A program made the position numbers and the translations under genes. A DNA stretch of 64,000 bases from the NCBI RefSeq assembly GCF_004345645.1, contig NZ_SLWS01000010.1, forward strand, positions 310,001-374,000. Direction: 5' to 3'. The notes beneath the pieces are model-generated. The model made no database searches. It was not told the DNA's origin and saw nothing but the letters and a program-made list of their open reading frames with translations. Below, piece after piece: positions 16,089 to 26,200 of this stretch (its first letter is position 1; each line of letters opens with the position of its first letter). Source of the DNA: Actinocrispum wychmicini. Its GTDB lineage: Bacteria; Actinomycetota; Actinomycetes; Mycobacteriales; Pseudonocardiaceae.

Positions 16089-16127
16089 ATGAAAGTGTTC
16101 TGGGCGGGTCATTCATCGGTCTCGTAG
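16089..16127 (+). other. Twelve-codon ORF with a strong ribosome-binding site
   Basis: ATG at 16089 follows an excellent Shine-Dalgarno sequence (AGGAGGAG, from 16075) with 7-8 bases spacing. It encodes only MKVFWAGHSSVS before TAG. It runs 19 bases into the 3' end of the convergent gene at 16109. It may be a decayed gene start left by rearrangement, a regulatory leader, or chance. No homolog is recognised. Confidence 0.25.
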
Positions 16128-17407
16128 GCCCGCCACTCCCAGAGCATGTGCAGCCCGAAATCCACCGGCACACTCGGCCGGTCGATCGGGTACAGGGCCG
16201 GCGGCGGGTCCCGGAGCATCACCTGCTCGACCGCGTCCGCGATGTCCGCGATGTGCACCAGCCGGTCCGCCCGGGACGGCTCGCCCGGCATCCCCGGCCC
16301 GTACGGGGTGTCCGTGCGGATCACCGACACCCCGGGCAGCGGCTCGTCCCCGCCCAGCCGGATGGTCGCCTTCGCGCCCCGCGCGGGCTGGTCGCCGTCG
16401 TAGACCACGACGTCCGCGGGGGAGTCCCGGGTGACCGGATAGCCGCGGCCGGCCAATGTGAACAGCAGGTACTCGCCCAGGTACCCGTCGACCGCCACGC
16501 GCACGCTCAGCGGCCGGTCGCTGCTCTTCGGCGCCGTGCCCATGCCCGAGCGCAGACCGTCCCAGGCGAACGCGTGCAGCCGGCGGGACGAGCCGAGCGT
16601 CGACAGTGCCCGGTCGAGCACCAGGCCGGACCGGCTCACCCCGTGTCCCTCGAACCGGTTCACCACGCCCATGGTGAAACCGGTCAGCCAGACCGCGCGC
16701 TCCTCGGCCGAGTCGAAGTCCGCGGCCGTCGGCAGGTCCGGGATGGCGAAGCGGCGCAGGTACTCGTCGGTCAGCATGGTCCGCCACCCGTCCGACATCC
16801 GCACCGCGCACTGGGCGAACCCGTGCGCGTAGAACGGGACCACCGACAGTTCGGCCAGGCCGGGCTCGTCACCGGCTTCCGGATCCTCGCCGAAGAAGCA
16901 CGCGGAGTTGTTCTCCGCCAACGAGTAGTCGACCAGGTTCGGCACGGCCAGAAAAGCGGGAACCCGCTCTCGTTTCAGGAACCGGTGCAGCAGTACGGAC
17001 TCTGGCCAGTGGCCGCCGTGTTCCCTGACGTAGCCGACAAAGCCGCGCGCGACCTCGTGCGGCAGGACGGTCCCGGCGGTCGGCACGTACTCGCTCGCCG
17101 CCGGCACCCACCGCGCCCCGGCCAGCGCACCCTGGCGCACGGCCGCGCCGTTGCGGGTGTTGGCCGCGGTGAACAGCACCAGCGCCGCGTCCGGCATGGT
17201 CTTGGCCGCGTTCTGCACCCGCTCGAAGAACGTGGTCGACGTGACGGCGTTGTCCGGCAGGAGAAAGTGGTGCGTCGATCCGTCCGGAATGGACAGCCAG
17301 GCGGCCGAGGTGCGATCGGTGACCACGTCAAGCGTCCCACCGGCGAGAACACGCGCCCGGCCGGTGTGGTTCGGATGGGTCACCACGGCCCCGGTCACCC
17401 GGGTCAT
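16109..17407 (-). CDS. Unassigned protein with glycosyltransferase-like and epimerase-like halves
   Basis: This 432-residue protein is not one I recognise with certainty. The first ~270 residues resemble small-molecule or phage-type glycosyltransferases: LLPDNAV is followed by a pattern of short hydrophobic strands, and AFLAVPNLVDYS recalls the segment closing the acceptor pocket. The last ~150 residues read like a shortened nucleotide-sugar epimerase: VRVAVDGYLGEYLLFTLAGR is glycine-poor compared with a true Rossmann motif, and LVHIADIADAVEQVM recalls the HVxDVAxA motif. No catalytic YxxxK is visible, so the epimerase part is probably inactive. The gene is divergent from the phosphatase-like gene, with 114 bases between starts. 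A tailoring role in the cluster is only an inference. Confidence 0.75.
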   Translation of the reverse strand: MTRVTGAVVTHPNHTGRARVLAGGTLDVVTDRTSAAWLSIPDGSTHHFLLPDNAVTSTTFFERVQNAAKTMPDAALVLFTAANTRNGAAVRQGALAGARWVPAASEYVPTAGTVLPHEVARGFVGYVREHGGHWPESVLLHRFLKRERVPAFLAVPNLVDYSLAENNSACFFGEDPEAGDEPGLAELSVVPFYAHGFAQCAVRMSDGWRTMLTDEYLRRFAIPDLPTAADFDSAEERAVWLTGFTMGVVNRFEGHGVSRSGLVLDRALSTLGSSRRLHAFAWDGLRSGMGTAPKSSDRPLSVRVAVDGYLGEYLLFTLAGRGYPVTRDSPADVVVYDGDQPARGAKATIRLGGDEPLPGVSVIRTDTPYGPGMPGEPSRADRLVHIADIADAVEQVMLRDPPPALYPIDRPSVPVDFGLHMLWEWRAYETDE

Positions 17408-17521
17408 CTCCGGGTGCTACCCGGGTCCGTCACTCGTAACCTCCCAGTACGTAGCTGCTTGGCATTAAACACCGGCCGGCTTGTCTTGTCACCTGCCCCC
17501 TGGGATGCCACACTGCCGGCC

Positions 17522-18313
17522 GTGCGGGTGTCGTTCGCGACCGGACAGGGGTCGGGGGAGTCCAATGAGGACATCGCGGCCACGGCCGGTGACGTGGTGG
17601 TCGTCCTGGACGGCGTCAGCAAGTGGTACACGGACGAATCCGGCTGCGGACACGGCACGGTGTGGTACGTCCGGCAGTTGGCCGACCGGATTCTGAAGCA
17701 CGCGGGCGGTGCCATCTCGTTGACCGAGGCGGTCGGCGGCGCCATCGCGGACGTCGCCGGAATGCACGGCGGCACGTGCGATCTGGATCACCCGTGGAGC
17801 CCGGCCGCGACCGTCGCGGTCCTGCGGGACTCCGTCAAGTCGGTGGAGTACCTGATCCTCACCGACTGCGTGCTGGTGCTGGCGACCGAACTGGGCACCA
17901 CCGCGCTCACCGACACCCGGCTGGCGGAGTTGCTTCGCCGCGCCCGCCACCCGGACGCGTCGCCGGAGCTGCGCCGGCACCTGAAGGACGGACTGCACGG
18001 GCTGCGCAACCACCCGGACGGCTACTGGGTCGCCAGCGCGGATCCCACCGCCGCCGACAACGCGATCACCGGATGCGTTCCGCGGGCCGCGATCCGGCGG
18101 GCCGCGTTGCTCACCGACGGTGCGTCGTGCCTGGTGGACGAGTACGGCCAAGCGACCTGGGCGCAGCTGTTGAACATGGGGCCAACAGAGGTGATCGCGT
18201 CGGTCCGTCGGTGCGAGAGATCCGATCCGGACCGTCGTCGCTGGCCGAGAGGCAAGGTGCACGACGACGCCACGGTCGCGTACTGCGACTTCGAGTCCAC
18301 AGTGGACTCCTGA
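17522..18313 (+). CDS. PP2C-like protein phosphatase family protein
   Basis: The 263-residue protein matches the PP2C pattern: SNEDIAAT near the N-terminus, VVVLDGVS (metal-binding DG), a late LTDGAS, and KVHDDATVAYCDF at the C-terminus. Metal-dependent Ser/Thr phosphatases of this family reverse Hanks-type kinase signalling in actinomycetes, and no kinase gene is nearby. The usual aspartate-glycine-glycine after VVVLD is replaced by DGV, so activity is uncertain. The GTG start at 17522 gives the family-like N-terminus, because the longer frame upstream is only the shadow of the opposite gene. The aldehyde dehydrogenase gene starts 63 bases downstream. Confidence 0.78.
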   Translation: MRVSFATGQGSGESNEDIAATAGDVVVVLDGVSKWYTDESGCGHGTVWYVRQLADRILKHAGGAISLTEAVGGAIADVAGMHGGTCDLDHPWSPAATVAVLRDSVKSVEYLILTDCVLVLATELGTTALTDTRLAELLRRARHPDASPELRRHLKDGLHGLRNHPDGYWVASADPTAADNAITGCVPRAAIRRAALLTDGASCLVDEYGQATWAQLLNMGPTEVIASVRRCERSDPDRRRWPRGKVHDDATVAYCDFESTVDS

Positions 18314-18376
18314 TCGATCTTCCGCTGAACGGAAGTCGTGCTGACGCGGCCCGCGATCACCGGGTACCAGTTCGAC

Positions 18377-19837
18377 ATGGCGTTTCTCAGCGGCGAGACA
18401 TGGCAGGGACGGGTCTTCACCGGCACGTGGGTGACCACGGCCGGTGGCGACGGTGTCGTGCGGGAGCCGGCCAGCGGGCGTGAACTGGGCCGGACCGGCA
18501 TCGCTGGACCCGTGGACGTGGCGGCGTCCGCCCTGTCCGCCGCTGAGGCGCACCGGACCTGGGCAGCCACCCCGTTCCAGGACCGTGCCGCGATCCTGCG
18601 CAGGGCCGGTGACCTGTGGCAGAGGCATGGGACGGAGATCGGCGAGTGGCTGACCCGGGAATCCGGTTCGGTGGCCGGAAAAGTCGGATTCGAGCTACAT
18701 GTCGCCGCGCAGGAGTGCTACGAGGCCGCCGCGCTGCCAGGCCACCCGTACGGCGAGATGGTCCCCAGTGAGGCGCCACGGCTGAGCACGGTCCAGCGCG
18801 TCCCGGTCGGTGTCGTTGGTGTGATCGCTCCGTTCAACGCGCCGCTGATCCTCGCGATCCGGTCCGTGGCACCGGCGTTGGCCCTGGGCAACGCCGTCAT
18901 CTTGAAGCCCGACCCGCGAACAGCGGTGTGCGGCGGCTTCTCGTTGGCGGCGGTGTTCGAGGAGGCCGGCCTGCCTCCGGGTGTGCTGCACGTCCTTCCC
19001 GGCGGCCCGGAGGCAGGCGCGGCCCTGGTGGCCGACCCGAACGTGCGGGTCATCTCGTTCACCGGGTCCACCGCGGCCGGTCGCCTGGTGGGCGAGGCCG
19101 CGGGGAAGCACCTCAAGCGGGCGCACCTGGAACTGGGCGGGAACTCCGCGCTGATCGTGTGCCGGGACGCGGACCTGGACCGCGCGGTGGGCGCGGGCGC
19201 GTGGGGCTCGTTCTTCCACCAGGGGCAGATCTGCATGACCACCGGCCGGCACCTGGTGCACGAGTCGATCTATCCGGAGTACGTGCGGCGGCTGGCGGAC
19301 AAGGCGGACAAGCTGACCGTCGGCGACCCGGCGACCGGGGACTTCGCGTTGGGACCGGTCATCGACGCCGGCCAGCGCGACAAGATCCACGCGCTGGTGA
19401 CCGAAAGTGTCGCGGCCGGCGCCACGCTCGCCGCGGGCGGGACGTACACGGACCTGTTCTACCGGCCGACTGTGCTCGCGGACGTGACCGCGTCGGTGCC
19501 GGCGTACCGAACCGAAGTCTTCGGCCCAGTCGCGGCCGTGACCCCGTTCGCCTCGGAGGACGAGGCCGTGAAGCTCGCCGCGGACAGCGAGTACGGGCTG
19601 TCCCTCGGCATCCTGACCGGGGACGCCATGCGTGGCCTGGCGTTGGCCGAGCGGATCCCGAGCGGGATCGTGCACGTCAACGACCAGACCGTGAACGACG
19701 AGGCGAACGTCCCGTTCGGCGGGGTCCGGGCGTCCGGCACCGGCTCTCGGTTCGGCGGCGCCGCCGCCAACATCGCGGCGTTCACCGAGACCAGGTGGGT
19801 CACGATGCGCGCGGACGTGCCTGGCTATCCGTTCTGA
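18377..19837 (+). CDS. Aldehyde dehydrogenase (benzaldehyde-dehydrogenase-like)
   Basis: This 486-residue NAD(P)-dependent aldehyde dehydrogenase has the general-base glutamate in LELGGNSA (Glu252), the nucleophile in QGQICMTTGR (Cys286), the cofactor loop ISFTGSTAAGR and the C-terminal VPFGGVRASG. The opening MAFLSGETWQGRVFTGTW matches the start of aryl-aldehyde dehydrogenases, so ATG 18377 is preferred to the GTG at 18338. It oxidises an aldehyde to the acid. In this cluster it could make an acid for the adenylation enzyme or remove an aldehyde released by an iterative synthase (inference). It lies directly upstream of the long regulatory gap before the PUFA-like operon. Confidence 0.92.
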   Translation: MAFLSGETWQGRVFTGTWVTTAGGDGVVREPASGRELGRTGIAGPVDVAASALSAAEAHRTWAATPFQDRAAILRRAGDLWQRHGTEIGEWLTRESGSVAGKVGFELHVAAQECYEAAALPGHPYGEMVPSEAPRLSTVQRVPVGVVGVIAPFNAPLILAIRSVAPALALGNAVILKPDPRTAVCGGFSLAAVFEEAGLPPGVLHVLPGGPEAGAALVADPNVRVISFTGSTAAGRLVGEAAGKHLKRAHLELGGNSALIVCRDADLDRAVGAGAWGSFFHQGQICMTTGRHLVHESIYPEYVRRLADKADKLTVGDPATGDFALGPVIDAGQRDKIHALVTESVAAGATLAAGGTYTDLFYRPTVLADVTASVPAYRTEVFGPVAAVTPFASEDEAVKLAADSEYGLSLGILTGDAMRGLALAERIPSGIVHVNDQTVNDEANVPFGGVRASGTGSRFGGAAANIAAFTETRWVTMRADVPGYPF

Positions 19838-19970
19838 GAACTCACCCGTAACGGTGTGTTGTGGATCACCGGGAGCTGGTCGGCAGAACCGGTCATCGGG
19901 GCGGGGACTCACGCTGGTGAGGGGTTCCGTGGTGGGTTCTTGTGGTGCCGCGACAACGATGGCCCGATAC

Positions 19971-19985
19971 GTGAGAAGTTCTCAC
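19971..19985. promoter_or_regulatory. Perfect palindrome GTGAGAA-G-TTCTCAC, probable operator
   Basis: Seven-base arms match perfectly around one central base, in the gap upstream of the synthase operon. The same GTGAGAA half-site occurs at 15981, downstream of the aminotransferase gene. CTCAC/GTGAG pairs recur at 19908-19921. A pathway regulator could bind here. Confidence 0.4.
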
Positions 19986-20085
19986 CGCAGGAGTGGACGC
20001 GGGTCGGGTTTGTTTGTACGGTGATCGGCGGGTGACACCGAGTGGACCGCCCTGCGAGCATTGTCCACCCGTCGTCCGGTCAGCG

Positions 20086-20107
20086 TTGACACAATTTGTT
20101 GCGTCAA
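20086..20107. promoter_or_regulatory. Inverted repeat TTGACACAA / TTGCGTCAA overlapping a -35-like box
   Basis: Nine-base arms with one mismatch are separated by TTTG. The left arm contains the consensus -35 hexamer TTGACA. No good -10 box was found at the usual spacing. The word CGTTGACACAAT here recurs exactly at 20453-20464 inside the first gene. The site may be an operator, a promoter part, or both. Confidence 0.35.
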
Positions 20108-20204
20108 AATGAAACGGTTGTCAACGGCCAGGAAACGTCCCGTTGGGGTGACGCTCCGGTCGTTCACCGCTGGTTTCCTTTCACATCCCATTCCCTGCCG
20201 GTGT

Positions 20205-20213
20205 GGAGGAGGA
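20205..20213 (+). promoter_or_regulatory. Shine-Dalgarno GGAGGAGGA deciding a TTG start
   Basis: This strong ribosome-binding site lies six bases before TTG 20220. It is the main reason to start the synthase at that rare codon rather than at 20061, where no ribosome-binding site precedes the frame. Confidence 0.7.
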
Positions 20214-20219
20214 ATCGAC

Positions 20220-23200
20220 TTGAGCGTACTTTCGTGTCGTGACCTGGTCATAGGTGTGAGTCCACTGGCCGAACCGCATGCCGCCCTGGTGGTGGCGGTC
20301 GGCCGCGCCGGCGGTCTCGGCGTGCTCGACCTCGGCGACGACCGCGCGCCGGCGCTGGCCGCGCTCGACCGGGTGCGGGACCGGCTCGACGGCGGCTTCG
20401 GCGTCCGGCTGGCCGGCGACTGCCCGGTAACCGTGGCCGACCTACCCGACGACGTTGACACAATCCTTACACCCCAACATATCCACGGTAACGGCCGGCG
20501 AGTGCTGGTGGAGGTGACCACGGTCGCGGAGGCCCTCGCCGCGGTGGCTGCCGGCGCCGACGGGCTCGTCGCGCGTGGCTGCGAGTCCGGTGGCCGGGTC
20601 GGCGAACTGACCACCTTCGTGCTGCTGCAACACCTGCTCGCCGAGGTCGACGTGCCGGTGTGGGCGGCGGGCGGCATCGGGCCGAACACCGCCGCCGCGG
20701 CCGTCGCCGGCGGCGCCAATGGCGTCGTCCTGGACAGCCAGTTCATCTTGGTGAACGAGGTCCGCGATTACCTGAGACCCGAGGTGACAGCCGCGATCGC
20801 GGCGATGGACGGCGCTGACACCGCCATTGTGGGCGGCCGAAGAGTGATTCAACGACCAGGTCTGGACACCGTGCTTCCGGTCGGCCAAGATGGCGCGCTC
20901 GCGCGTGGACTGAGCCAATCGGGTGTTACCGCCGGCGGTGTTGTGCAAATAGTTCGTGAAGCTGTTCATACCAATCTGCGCACGGCCGCGGAAAATCCGC
21001 CTTTGCGCGGAAATGGCGTCTTCTGTCGACGAAATCCAGGGCTGCGCTATCCGCTGGCGCAAGGCCCGATGACGCGTGTGAGCGACCAGCCCGCGTTCGC
21101 CGAAGCCGTCGCCGAGGCGGGCGGGCTGCCGTTCCTCGCGTTGGCGTTGATGACCGGCGAGCAGACCGCCGCCCTGCTCAACAGCACCGCCCAGCGCCTC
21201 GGCGACCGGCCGTGGGGTGTCGGCGTCCTCGGGTTCGCGGACCCGACTCTCCGGGAAGCCCAACTGACGGCCGTGCACGCGGTGAAACCGCGGTACGCGA
21301 TCGTCGCGGGTGGCAACCCGGCGCAGGCCAAGGACCTGGAGGCGGCGGGGATCTCGACGTTCCTGCACGTGCCGTCGCCGGCACTGCTGCGCCGGTTCCT
21401 GGACGAGGGCGCGCGCAAGTTCGTGTTCGAGGGGTGGGAGTGCGGCGGCCACACCGGCCCACGGTCGAGTTTCACCCTGTGGGAACAGCAGATCGACGTC
21501 CTGCTGGACCGGCCGGACCTGAGTGACGTGAGCGTCCTGTTCGCCGGCGGCATCCACGACGAGCGTTCAGCCGCGATGGTCTCGGCGATGAGTGCCCCGC
21601 TCGCTGCGCGTGGCGCGGCCGTCGGCGCGTTGATGGGAACCGCGTACCTGTTCACCAGGCAGGCGGTCGAGCACGGCGCGATCCAGCCGGTGTTCCAGCA
21701 GGTCGCCGTCGACTGCGCGGACACCGTGCTGCTGGAGACCTCGCCCGGACACAGCGTGCGCTGCGCCAAGACGTCCTATGTGGACATGTTCGAGCAGGAG
21801 CGCGCGCGACTGTTGGCCGAGGGTGTGACCAGGCAGGACGCGTGGGAACAGTTGGAGAAGCTGAACCTCGGCCGGTTGCGGATCGCCAGCCGCGGCCTGC
21901 GCCGGTCGGGTGCCGAACTGGTCGCGGTGGCCGAGGACGAGCAGCGGTCGACAGGCATGTTCATGATCGGCCAGGTCGCCACGCTCCGGGACTCGCTGAC
22001 CGACATCGCCACCCTGCACGAGGACGTCACCCGCGGCGACCTGCTCGAAGCCCGGTGGTCCGCGGTGTCCGACGACGCGCCGGAAGCTCCGGCCGAGCCG
22101 CTGGACATCGCGATCGTGGGGATGGCGGCGATGCTGCCGGGCGCGGGCGACGTCGCCACGTACTGGTCCAACATCGTGTCCGGGGTCGACGCGGTCACCG
22201 AAGTACCGGCGGAGCGCTGGGATCCGGCGCGGTACCCGGACACCCCGTCCCGCTGGGGCGGTTTCCTGTCGCCGGTTGCCTTCGACCCGCTCGCGTACGG
22301 CATCCCGCCGGCCTCGCTCACGTCCATCGAACCCGCGCAGTTGCTGGCTTTGGAAGCCGCTGCGCGGGCGCTCTCGGACGCGGGCTACGCCAAGCGAGCC
22401 TTCAACCGGGACCGCACTTCGGTGATCTTCGGTGCCGAAGCAGGCGCCGACCTAGCCAATGCGTACACTGTACGCTCCGCACTACCTGCGCTGTACGGCA
22501 GCACGCCCGAAGAACTGGACGAGTACCTGCCGCGCCTGTCCGAGGACTCGTTCCCGGGTGTCCTCGGCAACGTCATCGCCGGCCGGATCGCCAACCGGCT
22601 CGACCTCGGCGGCGCCAACTACACCGTTGACGCGGCCTGCGCGTCCAGCCTCGCCGCGCTCGACGTTGCGTGCAAAGAGCTGCGCGCCGGGTCGAGCGAC
22701 TTGGTCCTCTGCGGTGCCGTCGACCTGCACAACAGTGCCCACGACTTCATGATGTTCGCGTCCGTACAGGCGCTGTCGCCCAGCGGCCGCTGCGCGACCT
22801 TCGACTCGGCGGCCGACGGCATAGCGCTGGGCGAAGGCGTGGCATGCGTTGTGCTCAAGCGACTCGCCGACGCCGAACGCGACGGCGACCGGATCTACGC
22901 GGTGGTCAAAGGCATCGGCGCGTCCAGTGACGGACGGTCCCTTGGCCTGACCGCGCCACGCGCCGACGGACAACGCCGCGCACTCCAGCGGGCGTACCGC
23001 GCCGTCTCCATTGAGTCCGTCGGGCTCGTGGAGGCGCACGGGACCGGGACTGTGGTGGGGGACCGGACCGAATTGGCCGCGTTGACCGAGATGTTCACCA
23101 AGCTCGCCCCCGGAAGCTGCACGATCGGGTCGGTCAAGTCCCAGATCGGCCACACGAAATGCACGGCCGGCCTGGCGGGTGTGATCAAGGCGGCGACCGC

Positions 23201-26200
23201 CGTGCACACCGGAGTCCGGCCGGGCACTTTGCACGTGACCGAGCCGAACGCCTACTGGGACGCCACCACCAGCCCGTTCGCGTTCGGCCGCCGAACGTGG
23301 TCGGCGCCGGCCGCCGAACGCACCGCCGGGATCAGCGCGTTCGGTTTCGGCGGCACCAACTTCCACACGGTCATCACCGGATACAGCGGAGCCGACGAAC
23401 CCCGGCACGGCCTACGTGAATGGCCGGCGGAACTGGTCGTCTTCCGGGGCGCGACCCCCGAGGCGGCCCAACGGGCGTCGGCCCAACTGGCCCGGCTGGT
23501 CGAGGCGAACGAAGCCGCCGGCCGTCCCTGGCCACTGCGTGCCCTCGCCGCGACCGCGGCGGCCAGCACCCAGCCGATCCAGGCCGCGGCGGTCGTCACG
23601 CACCACGACCAACTGCCCGACGTGCTCGCGTCGGTCGCCGCCTGGCAGGAGTCCGACCTGGTCAAGCTGCGGAGCGCGACCGAGCCGCCGAAGGTCGCGT
23701 TCCTCTACTCCGGCCAGGGCAGCCAACGTCCGGGCATGCTGCTCGACCTGTTCACCACGTTCCCCTGGCTCCAGCGAAACCTGCGGCTGGCGTCGGGTGC
23801 GTACGAGGACGTGATGTTCCCGCCCGCCGCGCTGTCGAAGGACGACAAGGCCCGGCAGCGGGCGGCGATCACGGACACCACGGTCGCCCAGCCCGCGCTG
23901 GGCATCGCGGGCCTGGCGATGACGGAACTGCTGGCGTCGTTCGGCATCCGACCGGACCTGGCCGGCGGCCACAGCTACGGCGAGCTGGTGGCGTTGTCCG
24001 TCGCGGGCGCGTTCGGGCCGGAAGACCTGCTTCGGTTGAGTTCGGCGCGGGCCGCGGCGATCGTGTCGGCCGTTGGCGAGGATCCCGGGACGATGGCGGC
24101 CGTGTCAGCGTCCCTTTCGGACATCCGGGACCTGCTGCCGGCCGGTGTGGTGGTGGCCAACCACAACTCGCCCCAGCAGTTGGTGATCTCCGGTGCCACG
24201 GAAGCGATGGCATCGGCGGTCGAGAACCTGCGGTCCGCCGGCGTGTCCGTGCGGACCATCCCGGTCGCCGCCGCGTTCCACAGTCCACTCGTGGCGGACG
24301 CTTCGTACACGTTCGCCGGCACATTGGCCACGCAGCACATCGGCTCGCTGGACATCCCGGTGTGGTCCAATGTGGATGCTCGACCGTACGGCCAGGACAT
24401 CCCGGCCACGTTGGCCGCCCAGCTCACCAGTGGCGTCCAGTTCGTCGACCAGATCGAGGCGATGTACGCGGCCGGCGCCCGGGTGTTCGTCGAGGCTGGG
24501 CCGGGCAGTGTGCTGACGTCGTTCGTGCGCAAGATCCTTGGTGACCGGTCGTTCACAGCGGTCTCGTGTGACGGGACGCCTGGCGTCCCCGCCTTGCTTC
24601 GAGCCGTGGCAGCGCTCGCGGTCGCCGGCGTTCCGGTCGACACCGTGCCGATGTTCGCCGGCCGGGCCGAACCGGTCCGCCTGGAGGACGTTCCCCGACG
24701 ACCCCAGTGGTACGTGGATGGAGGACTTGTGCGTGACACCAACGGGAAACCCCTCGCCGGCGGGCTCCGCCCGGCGACCGAGGCCCCACGCCTGACCGCG
24801 GGCGTCTCCAGAGACTCCATCGTCAAGGAGTTCCTGGACGGGATGCGCGAAGCCGTTGCCGCGCAACGTGATGTCATGCTCGGCTACCTCGGCACCACCA
24901 CGGCCCCGCTCGTCGTCGAGCAGCCTGTCGTCGAGCCGGAACACGTGCCGGAACCGGCGGTGGCGATGGACGTGGGCAGCGTGGTGCTGGCGACGATCAG
25001 TACCCGTACCGGGTATCCGCCAGAGATGCTGGATCCCCGGCTGGACCTGGAGGCGGACCTGTCCATCGACTCCATCAAACGGACCGAGATCATCGGCGAG
25101 CTGGCCACGGCCCTCGGGGTGACCGGCGACAGCGCGACCGTGGACGAACTGTCGAAGATCAAGACCATCGAGGGCATCGTCGGCTGGTTCGACCAGCACG
25201 ACAAGCCGGCCGACGTGGTCGCGCCACCGGCGGTGACCAGCGTCCGCCCCACCCGCCAGGTTCCCGAGTTGGTGACTTTGGACGCGTGCCCGCCGCGGGC
25301 CGATGTGCTCGCCGACCGGCGGGTGCTGATCGTCGGCGACGGCGGCGGCATCGGCCTGGAGATCGCGGACCTGGTGGAGCGGTTCGGTGGGTCGACCAGA
25401 ACCGTGCCGGGCATCGCCGACGTGCCGTCCGGGGTCGACTACGTGATCCACCTCGGCGGCCTGCGCCCGGACGAGGAGTGGCTGCTGCCCGCGGTCTACC
25501 AGGAAATCAGGACGTGCCTGGCCGGGCCGGTGCGCGGGTTCGTGGCCGCCACGGCCGGCGGCGGCACGTTCGGGTTCGGTGAGACCGCCATCCCCGCCGA
25601 CCTGGGCCTGCACGGCCTGGTCCGGACCGCGGCCAAGGAGTACCCGGACATCCACGTCCGGGCGGTCGACGTGAACCCGAAGGACAGCCACCGCGCCATC
25701 GCGACCGCCCTCGTCGCCGAACTGACCGCGGTCGACGGACCAGCTGTGGTGGGTCACGCGTCCGGCCGGCGTTACGCGATCCAGCTCAAGGAAACCGCTG
25801 TACCCCAAGGAGATCTGAGCCTGGACGAGCAAAGCGTGGTGCTGCTCACCGGTGGCGCGCGGGGCATCACCGCGCTGGCCGCGATCGCGTTGGCCGAACG
25901 GACGGGCTGCCGGATCGAGCTGATCGGCCGGACCCCGTTGCCGCGCGCACAGGAGGATCCCCGGACGGCGGCGGCGAAGGACGAGCCCGCCCTTCGTCGC
26001 GCGCTGATCGAGACCGGCCTACGTGACCGGGATGAGATCGCCGCGACGGCACGGACCATCCTCGCCCAACGCGAAATCAAGTCCACAATGGAGCAACTGC
26101 GCCAGTCCACGGCCTCGGTCCGTTACCACGCCTGTGACGTGCGGGAAGCCGGTCCGGTGATCGAGGACATCGTCGCGCGCTTCGGCCGGCTGGACGGCGT

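Larger units (their letters stand above)
19838..20219 (+). promoter_or_regulatory. Regulatory gap upstream of the PUFA-like operon
   Basis: This 382-base stretch has no convincing gene. It contains several CTCAC/GTGAG palindromes, including a perfect one at 19971-19985 and looser ones at 19836-19845 and 19908-19921. It also holds an inverted repeat at 20086-20107 that includes TTGACA, and a strong ribosome-binding site at its end. It probably contains the promoter of the seven-gene operon that follows. Confidence 0.6.

Noticed and set aside
16148..17521. Upstream extension of the phosphatase-like reading frame
   Set aside because: This part is antisense to the gene at 16109-17407. The PP2C-type N-terminus begins at GTG 17522.
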